DNA of 35,459 bases from Odoribacter sp. (GCA_013824715.1 PNOH01000042.1:1-35459), one strand, 5' to 3'. Numbered from the stretch's first letter, positions 1 through 9,400 are shown. Notes: generated by a model from the sequence alone, not told the origin. Program-made: numbers and translations.

Positions 1-56
1 CATAGGGGTTTATAACCTTTGATTTCGTAGTAAAGTAAAAGCAAATCAAATTCGCT

Positions 57-1082
57 ATGAACTTCTACGATATAAAAAGATACCTCGAAGGAAAAACTAC
101 AGATGCCGAATCGGGGCAAATCAGAAACTGGCTGATTAATCCGGGAAATGACAGTGATTTGCGCCAGATTCTTGGTGAAATATGGACAAATTCTGAAATC
201 AGTTTGAAAGTGCAGGGACCCGATTTTGACCGTATGCTCGATCAAATGCACCATCAGATTAATGCCCGACAACTAACACGAGCTAAATCAGTAACATTAT
301 CCACAAAACTTTATCAGGCATTTTCAAAGGTTGCAGCCATTTTGATCATTCCATTGCTGTTACTTTCGGTATATTTCTATTTTAATCCTTACAGTACTTC
401 AAATAAGCTGGCTTCCAATACCTTTCGCGAAGTTTACACCAAACCCGGAACCCGCACCAAAATTGAATTACCAGATGGTACCCGTGTGTGGTTAAACGAT
501 GGGACAATCTTCCGTTATCCCGAATCTTTTTCAGGTGAAAAGCGGGAAGTGTTTGTTGACGGTGAAGCCTATTTCGAAGTGAAGTCAAACCCGAAAAATC
601 CGTTTGTAGTGAAAAATCCGATGATGAATACGGTGGTGACTGGTACACATTTCAACCTGAATGCCTATTCGGCTGATAAATTCTTTGAAGCTACCCTGCT
701 TGAAGGGAAAGTAAGCCTGGAACGAGATAACCAAACATGGGTGATAGAACCCGGAGAACAGGTTCACTTTGATTCCCAACTCGGAAAAATCATCCAAAAA
801 ACGGTTGATCCGAAAAATGCTGCGGCCTGGGTGGATGGAAAATTAATTTTTCAGGATGAGAAACTGGGTACAGCCATCAAAAAACTGGCGAGGTGGTATA
901 ATGTCGAAATTATTCTATCCGATCCTGAAATTAATAACTACTTGCTTACAGGTACCATTCAGGATGAAAAACTCGATCAAACCCTGAATTTAATTTCGTT
1001 TGCACTTCCGGTCAGATTCAAGTTTAAAAAAGCAACTAATTCAACTGAAATACAACGTACTATCTATATGACGAAGAAATAA
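57..1082 (+). CDS. FecR-family anti-sigma factor
   Basis: Inner-membrane anti-sigma factor that would hold an ECF sigma factor until the outer-membrane SusC partner signals. The N-terminal ~85 residues are cytoplasmic and presumably bind sigma. One membrane helix lies at about 90-109 (KVAAILIIPLLLLSVYF). A FecR domain follows at about 124-218 (GTRTKIELPDGTRVWLNDGT), and a C-terminal DUF4974-type domain at about 262-335. At 341 residues it has the usual family length. It sits 73 bp upstream of a SusC carrying the matching STN domain, the standard Bacteroidota arrangement. The sigma factor gene is expected just left of the window but is not seen. The start is the first ATG; only 56 bp precede it. 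Family assignment is firm; the substrate sensed is inferred from the fucosidases downstream. Confidence 0.93.
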   Translation: MNFYDIKRYLEGKTTDAESGQIRNWLINPGNDSDLRQILGEIWTNSEISLKVQGPDFDRMLDQMHHQINARQLTRAKSVTLSTKLYQAFSKVAAILIIPLLLLSVYFYFNPYSTSNKLASNTFREVYTKPGTRTKIELPDGTRVWLNDGTIFRYPESFSGEKREVFVDGEAYFEVKSNPKNPFVVKNPMMNTVVTGTHFNLNAYSADKFFEATLLEGKVSLERDNQTWVIEPGEQVHFDSQLGKIIQKTVDPKNAAAWVDGKLIFQDEKLGTAIKKLARWYNVEIILSDPEINNYLLTGTIQDEKLDQTLNLISFALPVRFKFKKATNSTEIQRTIYMTKK

Positions 1083-1087
1083 AAAAA

Positions 1088-1121
1088 GGCCGGCAGGAAT
1101 TTCGCAGGTTCACTGTCGGCC
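1088..1121 (+). other. Hairpin between fecR and susC
   Basis: A 9-bp stem (GGCCGGCAG with CTGTCGGCC, one G-U pair) closes a 16-nt loop six bases after the fecR stop. An A-run precedes it and no T-run follows on the plus strand, so it is a poor intrinsic terminator in the operon direction. It may act as a partial terminator or an mRNA processing/stability element separating fecR from the highly expressed susC. The structure is read from sequence; the role is inference. Confidence 0.5.
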
Positions 1122-1155
1122 CAAATTCAATGTTAATACTTAACGCTTTAAATTT

Positions 1156-4100
1156 ATGGAAAAAAAATTGAAACTGATCATTCCCTGGAGCAATTCTCCC
1201 GGAATGAAAAAAATGTTACGCTACATGAAACTAACATTAGTGATTTCTCTGGTAGCTGTCCTGCAAACCTGGGCAGCAGTAACCTATTCTCAAACTACTA
1301 CCTTATCGATTAATCTGAAAAATGCACCAGTGCAAACTGCAATTCAGCAAATTGAGGATCAGTCTGAGTTCTTTTTTTTGTATAGCCGATCGATAATTGA
1401 TGTCGACCGAACCGTTGATGTGCAGTTAAAAGATGCAAAGATTTCGGAGGTATTGAATGCCTTATTTAACGGAAGTGACGTGGTTTATAAAGTGGATGGA
1501 AGACAGATCGTATTGTCCAGTAAATCGGAGAATTCTGTCTTTTACATGCAACAACAAAAATCCATTTCCGGTAAAGTAACTGACACTACTGGTGGTTCGT
1601 TGCCTGGTGTTTCGGTTATTATAAAGGGGACGACCAATGGCACTATTACTGATGCTGAGGGAAATTATGCGCTTTCCAAAGTATCAGAAAATTCGACCCT
1701 GCAATTCTCATTTGTGGGAATGAAAACACAGGAGTTAGCCGTTGGTAGCCAAACAACAATTAATGTAGTTCTGGCTGATGAAACCATTGGTCTGGAGGAA
1801 GTTGTTGCTGTTGGATATGGCACACAGAAAAAAGTCAACCTTACCGGTTCGATCTCCAGTGTATCTACCAAAGAATTGGAAAGCAGGCCGATAACGCAAG
1901 CCTCGCAGGCGCTTGCAGGTTTGGCAAGTGGTGTTTCCGTTTCACAGGGATCTGGCCGCCCGGGAGCCGATGGCGCAACGATCCGGATCAGGGGAATAGG
2001 TACATTCTCTGGTGCAGGAAACGATCCGTTAGTATTAATTGATGGATTGGCCGCCAGTATTAACGACATTGACCCCAATAATATCAAAAGCATATCGGTA
2101 TTAAAAGATGCCGCCTCGGCAGCTATTTACGGAACCCGTGCCGCAAATGGTGTAATTCTGATTGAAACCAAACGCGGAGAAAAAGGGAAATTCCAGGTTA
2201 GCTATAACAATTACGTGGGTTGGCAAAAGGTAACTGCTTTGCCCCAATTCGTTGATTCGTGGGAATATGCCACCTTAAAAGGAGGTTATACCGCCGAGCA
2301 AATTGCCAAATACAAAGATGGCTCCGACCCCGATAATTATCCCAATGTACCTCACCTTAAAAATTTGCTGAGTACCGGATCAGGCTTTCAAACCAGCCAT
2401 AACATGAATTTTATGGGTGGCGACGAAAAGAATACTTTCCTTTTTTCGCTGGGATACCTAAATCAGAATTATATAGTTGCTAAAGATAACTATGAACAGT
2501 ATAATTTTGGCTTAAACTTCGATAGCAAAATCAAAAAAAACCTAAGATTAAAAGTCGATTTAAAGGGTTATAGCCGGAACAAGGATGAACCACGTTCTAC
2601 AGGCGATGAGGGAGCCATGATTGGATTTGCCGTTCGCGAACCAAACACTTATGCCGGTAAAAAATCGGATGGTACTTATGGATACCAGGACGATTTTGCT
2701 CCCGAGGCCTGGATGGATAGCAAATCGTTCACCAATAATAAGTCTAAAAATTTTCTGGGTGGAATGGAACTTTCGTGGGAATTGATAAAAGGTTTAACCC
2801 TGAGTGGAAAAGCGGGATGTAAATATTACAATTTTACCAACCAGTGGTATCAATCGACCTTCGTTTTTAATTCAACGAAAACCTATGGCCCCAACAGGTT
2901 AGAGGTAACTTCAGGCGACAATTCGCTGCTTACCTTGCAGTCGTTACTTCAATATACCAAAACAATCGAAAAACATGACTTCTCTGTATTGGCAGGGTTC
3001 TCACAAGAATCTTACCGACACGATCAGATTGCGGCATCTCGTGACAATTTTCCGAATAATGAATTGTATGAATTAAACGCCGGCTCAGGAAGCAATATGC
3101 AAAACAATGGTTGGGGAACAGAGTGGGCTTTACGTTCCTATTTCGGACGCTTGAATTATTCCTTCAATGGCAAATATCTTTTCGAAGCCAATGCCAGGTA
3201 CGATGGAACATCCCGTTTCCCTGCATCCGGAAGATGGGGCCTTTTCCCATCCGTTTCGCTTGGTTGGAGGGTTTCTGAAGAATCGTTCATTAAAGATAAT
3301 TTTTCCTGGATTGACAACCTGAAACTTCGTGCTTCATGGGGTAAGTTAGGAAATCAAAACATCTCAAACTACCCATATCAATTTGTGTTGGGTACAGGTT
3401 GGAATTACACCTTTGGAGGAAATCTGGCTTCCGGGATCAAGTTAGACAAATTACCTAATACCGATGTGCGATGGGAAACAACAGCCGTTACCGACCTTGG
3501 TCTCGATCTTTCGGTATTGGAGGGTCAGCTAAGTATGACCTTAGATTACTTCGACAAAACTACATCTGATATTCTTTATCCAAAATCTGTTTCAAGCGTA
3601 TTGGGACTGGGAACTGCTGAGTACAATGCAGGGGAAGTAAACAACAAAGGATTTGAAGTTATGCTGAATTACCATACTTCTATTGGTAAGCTAAATATTG
3701 GTGTGTCACCTAATTTCTCCTACGTTAAAAACAAAGTCGTTAAACTCGGCGATGGCTTAACAAGGGATATTGGCAAAGGACTCTTTGTTGATGAGTCAAT
3801 TGGGGCTATTTACGGGTATGAGGCCGATGGCTTGTTTGTTGATGCTGCTGATGTAACAAGTTACGCTAAACAGCCTTATTCGGCCGAACCAGGAACAATC
3901 CGTTATAAAGACATTAGCGGACCTGATGGTAAACCTGATGGCGTGGTAAATGCTACTTACGACCGGAAAGTACTTGGATCTACTAACCCTAAATATGCTT
4001 ATGGGGCTACGATTACTGCCGATTACAAGGGCTTCGATTTTTCGATGTTGTTTCAGGGGTTGGCCGGATTAGACAAACAAATGGGATCGTATATGGCCTT

Positions 4101-4479
4101 CGCATTCTATAATGGTGGAAACATTCAAAGGTGGCAGGCCGATGGCGCATGGACAAAAGCGAACCCGAACCGAAACGCAATTTACCCCCGGCTCACTGGT
4201 GGTGTGAACATGTCAGAATTCCCAACGTCAACATTCTGGCTTCGGAATGCAAGTTTCCTTCGGCTTAAAAATTTGCAGGTGGGCTATACCATTCCAAAAA
4301 GTATAATTCAAAAAATCAAACTGAACAATTTGCGTATTTTCTACAGCGGCCAAAACCTCTTTACATATAACCATTTTTATGAAGGATGGGATCCGGAAAT
4401 GTACCAAGCTACAGGCGACAGCCCTAATTTCGGTCCAATTACCGCTGTTCATACATTTGGTCTAAATGTTAAATTTTAA
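1156..4479 (+). CDS. SusC-like TonB-dependent outer-membrane transporter with STN domain
   Basis: Outer-membrane channel for TonB-driven uptake of oligosaccharides, 1107 residues. A long basic n-region precedes the signal peptide core (MKLTLVISLVAVLQTWA, to about residue 45). An STN (secretin/TonB short N-terminal) domain follows at about 52-122. A carboxypeptidase-D regulatory-like domain is at about 137-208 (SISGKVTDTTGGSLPGVSVI), then a TonB-box-like segment EEVVAVGYG near 214-222, a plug to about 345 (VLKDAASAAIYGTRAANGVI) and the barrel, ending in FGLNVKF as expected for a Bam-inserted strand. The STN domain identifies it as a transducer that signals to the FecR protein upstream. SusD follows after 35 bp. 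The fucosidases downstream suggest a fucosylated glycan, by inference only. Confidence 0.96.
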   Translation: MEKKLKLIIPWSNSPGMKKMLRYMKLTLVISLVAVLQTWAAVTYSQTTTLSINLKNAPVQTAIQQIEDQSEFFFLYSRSIIDVDRTVDVQLKDAKISEVLNALFNGSDVVYKVDGRQIVLSSKSENSVFYMQQQKSISGKVTDTTGGSLPGVSVIIKGTTNGTITDAEGNYALSKVSENSTLQFSFVGMKTQELAVGSQTTINVVLADETIGLEEVVAVGYGTQKKVNLTGSISSVSTKELESRPITQASQALAGLASGVSVSQGSGRPGADGATIRIRGIGTFSGAGNDPLVLIDGLAASINDIDPNNIKSISVLKDAASAAIYGTRAANGVILIETKRGEKGKFQVSYNNYVGWQKVTALPQFVDSWEYATLKGGYTAEQIAKYKDGSDPDNYPNVPHLKNLLSTGSGFQTSHNMNFMGGDEKNTFLFSLGYLNQNYIVAKDNYEQYNFGLNFDSKIKKNLRLKVDLKGYSRNKDEPRSTGDEGAMIGFAVREPNTYAGKKSDGTYGYQDDFAPEAWMDSKSFTNNKSKNFLGGMELSWELIKGLTLSGKAGCKYYNFTNQWYQSTFVFNSTKTYGPNRLEVTSGDNSLLTLQSLLQYTKTIEKHDFSVLAGFSQESYRHDQIAASRDNFPNNELYELNAGSGSNMQNNGWGTEWALRSYFGRLNYSFNGKYLFEANARYDGTSRFPASGRWGLFPSVSLGWRVSEESFIKDNFSWIDNLKLRASWGKLGNQNISNYPYQFVLGTGWNYTFGGNLASGIKLDKLPNTDVRWETTAVTDLGLDLSVLEGQLSMTLDYFDKTTSDILYPKSVSSVLGLGTAEYNAGEVNNKGFEVMLNYHTSIGKLNIGVSPNFSYVKNKVVKLGDGLTRDIGKGLFVDESIGAIYGYEADGLFVDAADVTSYAKQPYSAEPGTIRYKDISGPDGKPDGVVNATYDRKVLGSTNPKYAYGATITADYKGFDFSMLFQGLAGLDKQMGSYMAFAFYNGGNIQRWQADGAWTKANPNRNAIYPRLTGGVNMSEFPTSTFWLRNASFLRLKNLQVGYTIPKSIIQKIKLNNLRIFYSGQNLFTYNHFYEGWDPEMYQATGDSPNFGPITAVHTFGLNVKF

Positions 4480-4514
4480 GCTCGATGCAAATTTGAGTCA
4501 CTTAAACTATTAAA

Positions 4515-6164
4515 ATGAAGAAAATGAAAAAGAGATATTTCAATTTAGTAATACCTAAAATAGGACTTATTTTAGTGTTGCTGGGAGCTTTAAATACCGG
4601 CTGTAGTAAGGATTTATTCGATAAACAACCTTTAGATTCAGTTTCAGACGCAACATTCTGGAAGACAGAAAGCGACGCCAAGCTTGCGCTTGCATCATGC
4701 TACAGCGCCAGAAACAAAGATTGGGGCGAATGGACAAGCAATGACTGGTGGACTCCCTGGTCGTTGGTCGAAATGGAAATTATGGCAGGTAACGGTTCTG
4801 AAAAAGAAGGAAACCCGGATAAAATAACCGACGGAACACTTAATTCAACCAATGGTATGATCGGTGGATTTTGGTCACATGCGTACCGAAGGATAACCAC
4901 ATGTAACAATTTCTTGGGTCATATCGAAGGTATTCCCATGGATGCAGCAAAAAAAGCCATCATGGTTGCTGAAGTCCGCACAATCAGGGCTTTCGAATAT
5001 TTCAATATGGCTTTCTATTTTGGCGATGTCCCATTAGTTAAGGAAGTACTTACGCTTGAAGAAGCCAACAGTGTTACCCGGGCTCCAAAAGCTGATGTTT
5101 GGGCGTTTGCCGAATCGGAGCTAAAAGCTTGTGCCTCGGTACTTCCCAAAACCCGTCCGGATTCTGAAAATGGCCGCATGACTGCAGGTGGCGCCTTGGC
5201 AATATTGGGTCGTCTGCAAATGGCAGAAAAAAAATGGGCTGATGCTTCAAGTACATACAAAACCATCATCGATAATGGAACTTATACTATCGATCCGAAA
5301 TTTAGTGAGCTATTCTGGGAAGCCAATGAATTTAGTAAAGAGATTGTCGTAAGTTCGCAATACAAATCGGCTGTTTTTCAGCAAGTTGTCTTGCAGTTCG
5401 TCTATCCTGAGCAGTTCAATGGCTGGCATCAATTTTCGCCTTATAACGAATTGGTAAAGGTATTCGAATGTACCGATGGCAAAACAATAGATGTGTCGCC
5501 TTTGTACGATAAGAACAATCCGTATGATAACCGCGATCCCAGGCTAGATGCTACAATCCTTATTCCTGAAAGAAGCAAATTCAGAGGAGTTATTTATACG
5601 ACTAAACCCGGAACAAGCGATGCATTTGGCAAATACCCGGTTTGGAGCGGATACAGCATCCATAAATTTATGGACGAAGGTTACAATGGAAGTTTGTTTG
5701 ATTATGGTGGTAACTGGGTAATTATCCGTTATGCCGAAGTTCTTTTAAGTTATCTGGAATCGAAATTAGAGTCAGGAGCTGCAATTGATCAGGCAATACT
5801 TGATGCGACCATCAACAAAGTTCGCGGACGGGCTGCTGTAAATATGCCTCCAGTGACAGTTACCGATCCTACTAAATTAAGAGAAATTATCCGCAGGGAA
5901 CGCAGGGTTGAGTTTGCCTTTGAAGGAATGAGATATTACGATATTCTCCGTTGGGGAATTGCTGCAGAGGAACTTAACGGTACCTATCATGGAATGAAAC
6001 TCACCAACGATCCGGCAAATTACACGACTTACCCGGTTGATGCTGAAGGTTACTTTGTTATGAGAAACAAAAGAGCCTTTAAGAAGGGGATTAACGAATT
6101 ATGGCCTATTCCCCAGTCTGAAAGGGATATCAATAAAAATCTTACCCAGAATTCGGGATACTAG
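4515..6164 (+). CDS. SusD/RagB-family surface glycan-binding lipoprotein
   Basis: Lid lipoprotein that captures glycan on the cell surface and works with the SusC channel directly upstream (35 bp gap). It has 549 residues. The signal peptide ends in a lipobox with the acylated cysteine at residue 30 (GALNTGC). The N-terminal SusD-like region begins with FDKQPLDSVSDATFW. TPR-like helices carry RTIRAFEYFNMAFYFGDVPL, a hallmark of the family. The C-terminal RagB/SusD signature includes RREIRRERRVEFAFEG-like residues (EIIRRERRVEFAFEGMRYYD) and DILRWG. The protein ends with WPIPQSERDINKNLTQN, also typical. An alternative start nine bases downstream would leave the signal peptide intact. Confidence 0.96.
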   Translation: MKKMKKRYFNLVIPKIGLILVLLGALNTGCSKDLFDKQPLDSVSDATFWKTESDAKLALASCYSARNKDWGEWTSNDWWTPWSLVEMEIMAGNGSEKEGNPDKITDGTLNSTNGMIGGFWSHAYRRITTCNNFLGHIEGIPMDAAKKAIMVAEVRTIRAFEYFNMAFYFGDVPLVKEVLTLEEANSVTRAPKADVWAFAESELKACASVLPKTRPDSENGRMTAGGALAILGRLQMAEKKWADASSTYKTIIDNGTYTIDPKFSELFWEANEFSKEIVVSSQYKSAVFQQVVLQFVYPEQFNGWHQFSPYNELVKVFECTDGKTIDVSPLYDKNNPYDNRDPRLDATILIPERSKFRGVIYTTKPGTSDAFGKYPVWSGYSIHKFMDEGYNGSLFDYGGNWVIIRYAEVLLSYLESKLESGAAIDQAILDATINKVRGRAAVNMPPVTVTDPTKLREIIRRERRVEFAFEGMRYYDILRWGIAAEELNGTYHGMKLTNDPANYTTYPVDAEGYFVMRNKRAFKKGINELWPIPQSERDINKNLTQNSGY

Positions 6165-6193
6165 TTTTTTAGAGAAAAGGTTAATTAAAAAAG

Positions 6194-6223
6194 TAATCCC
6201 GGTCAATTTTATTGCCGGGATTA
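6194..6223 (+). terminator. Intrinsic terminator after susD
   Basis: A perfect 9-bp stem (TAATCCCGG with CCGGGATTA) encloses a 12-nt T-rich loop, beginning 30 bp after the susD stop. It is followed by TCTTTG and preceded by an A-rich run. It would end the fecR-susC-susD transcript. Confidence 0.72.
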
Positions 6224-6311
6224 TCTTTGTAAGCTGAGTTCGACATAAACTGTAGGATAGCACATTATAAATAAGGTAATAAGGTTGGTTCTCTTGATTA
6301 ATGGCTTTCTA

Positions 6312-6367
6312 CTAAGGTTTAAAAGAGTATGATAAGGTTTTATAAACTTATTTTTTACAAACCTTAG
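6312..6367. repeat. Spaced 9-bp inverted repeat
   Basis: CTAAGGTTT (6312-6320) is perfectly complementary to AAACCTTAG (6359-6367) across a 38-nt AT-rich spacer. The spacer also contains the near-palindrome GTTTTATAAAC. It could be a paired regulator site or the base of an RNA stem. There is no evidence for either beyond symmetry. Confidence 0.4.
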
Positions 6368-6460
6368 CAGTTCCTCAGTATGTTGACATACAGCCTATAA
6401 ATGAATAACTGGGGAAATAGAGACGGTGGTGTTCAGCCCGGAATTGGCGAAATATAATAG

Positions 6461-6583
6461 CCCAGGGCAAACGACGAAGGAGTGCCGCCCTGGGTTGGAA
6501 AGGACAAAGAAGAAACCGTCCGCGTGAAAGTGGTTTTCAATGCAAAAACCTCTTTTCGGACGGAATACCTGCCAGGCGGCAGG
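6461..6583. repeat. Cluster of three hairpins, repeat-element-like
   Basis: Three perfect inverted repeats follow one another: CCCAGGGC (6461-6468) with GCCCTGGG (6487-6494), CCGTCCG (6516-6522) with CGGACGG (6557-6563), and CCTGCC (6568-6573) with GGCAGG (6578-6583). The block is GC-richer than its surroundings and has no convincing ORF. A REP/BIME-like intergenic repeat or a structured RNA would fit. It lies between the SusCD operon and the glycosidases. Confidence 0.5.
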
Positions 6584-6730
6584 CTGGGCATCGGCCTTTA
6601 AAAATGATGTTGCATAAAAGAAATTTTATACAGCACTAAACAAAACCTTATTAACTTGGTGATCCACAATTGTTATTTTTTTTGATTTATATCGGGCTCA
6701 GGTTTTTAGCAACAAATTAAAAAATAAGAC

Positions 6731-7732
6731 ATGGCACAGATGTTCAGATTTCTGGTAGTGGCAATTCTTTTATACGTCGGTTCTGAAGCGAAAGCCCAAT
6801 ATGCAGCAAAACCCCTTTTTCGCGACCCGGTGTATGATGGCGCTGCCGATCCAACGGTTATTTTCAATAAAACGGAAAACAAGTGGTTCATGTTTTATAC
6901 CAATCGTCGGGCAAACGATGCCAGCCTCGATGGGGTCAGTTGGGTTCACGGAACACGCATCGGGATCGCTGAATCTTCTGATGGCGGGGCAAACTGGACC
7001 TACCGCGATACCTGCGACATCCAATATCGACTGACCGATTATACACATTGGGCACCTGAAGTAATTGAGAATAAAGGTCTGTACCACATGTACCTGTCGT
7101 ACGTCCCCGGAGTTTTTACCGACTGGAACCACCCGCGATGGATCATTCACCTGACAAGTAAAAACCTCATTAACTGGAAATTTGAGTCAAAGCTTAGTTT
7201 ATCATCCGACCGCTGCATTGATGCCTGTGTTTTCAGGTTGCCGCAAGGCGGATGGCGCATGTATTACAACAACGAACGCGACGGAAAATCGATGTATTAT
7301 GCCGATAGTCCAGATCTTTATACTTGGACCGACAGTGGTAAAAAAGTTGTTGGCGATCAGGCAGGAGAAGGCCCAAAAGTGTTTTACTGGAAAAACAAAT
7401 ACTGGATGGTGGTTGATAATTGGGAAGGTTTAGGTGTTTATTACTCGAATGATCTGGTAAACTGGATCAGGCAACCTGAAAATATTTTGCAAATTCCGGG
7501 AAAAGGGAAAGACGATCAGGTTATTGGTGGACACCCTGATGTGGTGGTCAATGGCGACCGTGCCTATATCATTTACTTCACACATCCCGGAAGGACTCCA
7601 GAAAACAAAGGGAAAGATACTTACGAACAGCGCCGGAGTTCCATCCAGATTGCCGAACTTGAATATAAAGACGGAATCATTTCGTGCGACAGGGACAAAC
7701 CTGTTACAATCAATTTAAAAAAGCCTGAATAA
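6731..7732 (+). CDS. Exported clan GH-F (GH43-like) five-bladed propeller glycosidase
   Basis: Probable periplasmic or surface glycoside hydrolase, 333 residues, with a signal peptide (FLVVAILLYVGSEAKAQ) cleaved near residue 23. The fold is inferred from propeller repeats and three acids in clan GH-F positions: Asp40 in GAADPTV (base), Asp164 in CIDACVF (pKa modulator) and Glu213 in GEGPKVF (acid). The THWAPEV motif near residue 100 is also typical of GH43/GH117-like proteins. Repeats of the type SNDLVNW, SKNLINW and SPDLYTW mark the blades. It is 14 bp upstream of a GH29 gene and so co-transcribed. I cannot place it in a numbered family with certainty; GH43, GH117 or a newer relative are possible. 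The linkage cleaved is unknown. Confidence 0.82.
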   Translation: MAQMFRFLVVAILLYVGSEAKAQYAAKPLFRDPVYDGAADPTVIFNKTENKWFMFYTNRRANDASLDGVSWVHGTRIGIAESSDGGANWTYRDTCDIQYRLTDYTHWAPEVIENKGLYHMYLSYVPGVFTDWNHPRWIIHLTSKNLINWKFESKLSLSSDRCIDACVFRLPQGGWRMYYNNERDGKSMYYADSPDLYTWTDSGKKVVGDQAGEGPKVFYWKNKYWMVVDNWEGLGVYYSNDLVNWIRQPENILQIPGKGKDDQVIGGHPDVVVNGDRAYIIYFTHPGRTPENKGKDTYEQRRSSIQIAELEYKDGIISCDRDKPVTINLKKPE

Positions 7733-7746
7733 AAACACAAAAAAAA

Positions 7747-9396
7747 ATGAACCGAAGAGAACTAATCAAACAACTTAGCCTGTCGGTGCCTGCATTAATT
7801 TTTGCCCGCCAGGCCGGGGCCTCCGGGTTCTTTACCGAAATGTCCGGAGAAAAAATTGCAAATGGCATGTTTAAACCCGACTGGCAATCACTGAAACAAT
7901 ACCAAACTCCTGAATGGTACAAAGATGCCAAATTCGGGATTTGGGCGCATTGGGGCGCACAGTGCCAGCCCGAAGCTGGCGACTGGTATGCCCGTTTCAT
8001 GTACGACGAGGGAAGCCGTCAGTATAACATTCATCTGAAAAAGTATGGTCATCCATCCAAATTTGGGTTTAAGGATGTGATCAACGACTGGAAAGCCGAA
8101 AACTGGAATCCGGAAGAGTTGATGGAACTTTACAAACGTGCCGGAGCCCAATACTTCGTCGGAATGGCCAACCATCACGATAATTTCGACAATTACAACA
8201 GCAAATATCAGCCTTGGAACTCGGTAAATATTGGGCCAAAGAAAGACCTGATCGGAGGTTGGGCCAAAGCCGCCCGGAAACATGGATTGCACTTTGGGGT
8301 GAGTATTCATGCTGCTCACGCCTGTCTGTTCTATGAAACAGCTCAGCGGTCAGATGAAAATGGCCCATTGGCAGGAGTTCCCTACGATGGCAAACTTCAG
8401 AAAAAAGATGGGAAAGGTACCTGGTGGGAAGGGTACGATCCGCAGGATCTTTATGCCCAGAATCACCCCTTAAGTACCGGAAGCGATAAGGTCTCAAACA
8501 TACATAAACAATGGGACTGGATTAATGGAGCAGTCATTCCGGATAAAGCTTATTGCGATAAATTCCTGAACCGCACCATTGACCTGATCAACCAATACGA
8601 TCCTGATCTGGTTTACTTTGATGATACCGCACTTCCGCTCTGGCCAATAAGTGATGCCGGATTAAAAATTGCCGCTCATTTGTACAACAACAGCATCAAA
8701 AAACATGGAAAGCTGGAAGCTGTGCTGAACGGTAAAATTCTGAATGAAGAACAGCGCCAATGCATGGTTTGGGACATTGAAAAGGGCCGCAGCAATCAGC
8801 TTGAGCCATTCGTTTGGCAAACCGACACTTGTTTGGGAAGCTGGCATTACGACCACTCCATCTTTGTCAAACACGGTTACAAAACGGCAAAAACGGTTAT
8901 TCATAACCTGATCGATATTGTCAGTAAAAACGGAAACATGTTGCTTAGTGTACCGGTTCGTGGTGACGGAACAATTGATTCGGACGAACGAGCTGTGGTG
9001 GAAGAAATTGGCGCCTGGATGAAAAACAATGGAGAATGTATTTTCGGTACACGTCCGTGGAAAATATTTGGTGAAGGACCGGCTCAGGAAAGCGCCGCAG
9101 CATTAACCGGTCAAGGTTTTAACGAAAGCGGTGGCAAACCGTTCAGCGAATTGGATTACCGCTTCACTACAAAAGGAAATTCGCTTTATGCAATCGCTCT
9201 TGGATGGCCCGAAAATGGGAAAGCCTTGATCAAAAGCCTTTCGAAAGGAAATCTGTTGAGACAGGAACCTGTAACCCAGGTTGAATTTCTTGGTCAGGGA
9301 AACCTGAAATTCGAACAGAAAGAAGATGGGGTGGAAGTGACGCTTCCAGCGAATAAACCTGAGTTGAATTATGCATATTCGCTAAAAATTAGCTGA
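7747..9396 (+). CDS. GH29 alpha-L-fucosidase (Tat-type leader)
   Basis: Retaining exo-alpha-L-fucosidase releasing terminal fucose from oligosaccharides, 549 residues. The leader MNRRELIKQLSLSVPALIF has twin arginines before a hydrophobic core, suggesting Tat export. The GH29 (beta/alpha)8 domain runs from about 45 to 425: GIWAHWGAQCQPEAGDWYAR near the start, the substrate-binding HHDNFD around 142, and YFDD at 290-293, which holds the probable catalytic nucleophile. A C-terminal beta domain follows. The ANHHDNFDNYNSKYQPWNS form of the His-His motif differs from the SKHHDGF form in the neighbouring GH29, so the two belong to different GH29 branches and may cleave different linkages. It forms an operon with the GH43-like gene. 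Confidence 0.92.
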   Translation: MNRRELIKQLSLSVPALIFARQAGASGFFTEMSGEKIANGMFKPDWQSLKQYQTPEWYKDAKFGIWAHWGAQCQPEAGDWYARFMYDEGSRQYNIHLKKYGHPSKFGFKDVINDWKAENWNPEELMELYKRAGAQYFVGMANHHDNFDNYNSKYQPWNSVNIGPKKDLIGGWAKAARKHGLHFGVSIHAAHACLFYETAQRSDENGPLAGVPYDGKLQKKDGKGTWWEGYDPQDLYAQNHPLSTGSDKVSNIHKQWDWINGAVIPDKAYCDKFLNRTIDLINQYDPDLVYFDDTALPLWPISDAGLKIAAHLYNNSIKKHGKLEAVLNGKILNEEQRQCMVWDIEKGRSNQLEPFVWQTDTCLGSWHYDHSIFVKHGYKTAKTVIHNLIDIVSKNGNMLLSVPVRGDGTIDSDERAVVEEIGAWMKNNGECIFGTRPWKIFGEGPAQESAAALTGQGFNESGGKPFSELDYRFTTKGNSLYAIALGWPENGKALIKSLSKGNLLRQEPVTQVEFLGQGNLKFEQKEDGVEVTLPANKPELNYAYSLKIS

Positions 9397-9400
9397 AAAA

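Larger units (their letters stand above)
6165..6730. other. Non-coding gap in the PUL, hairpin-rich
   Basis: 566 bp with no supported gene. It holds the susD terminator (6194-6223), a widely spaced perfect 9-bp inverted repeat (6312-6320 with 6359-6367), and a more GC-rich block with three perfect inverted repeats (6461-6583). No TAnnTTTG box lies close to the next gene. The separation means the three glycosidases downstream are probably a second transcription unit. Confidence 0.7.

Noticed and set aside
1665-2093. 142-codon minus-strand frame inside susC
   Set aside because: Antisense shadow of the conserved plug region.
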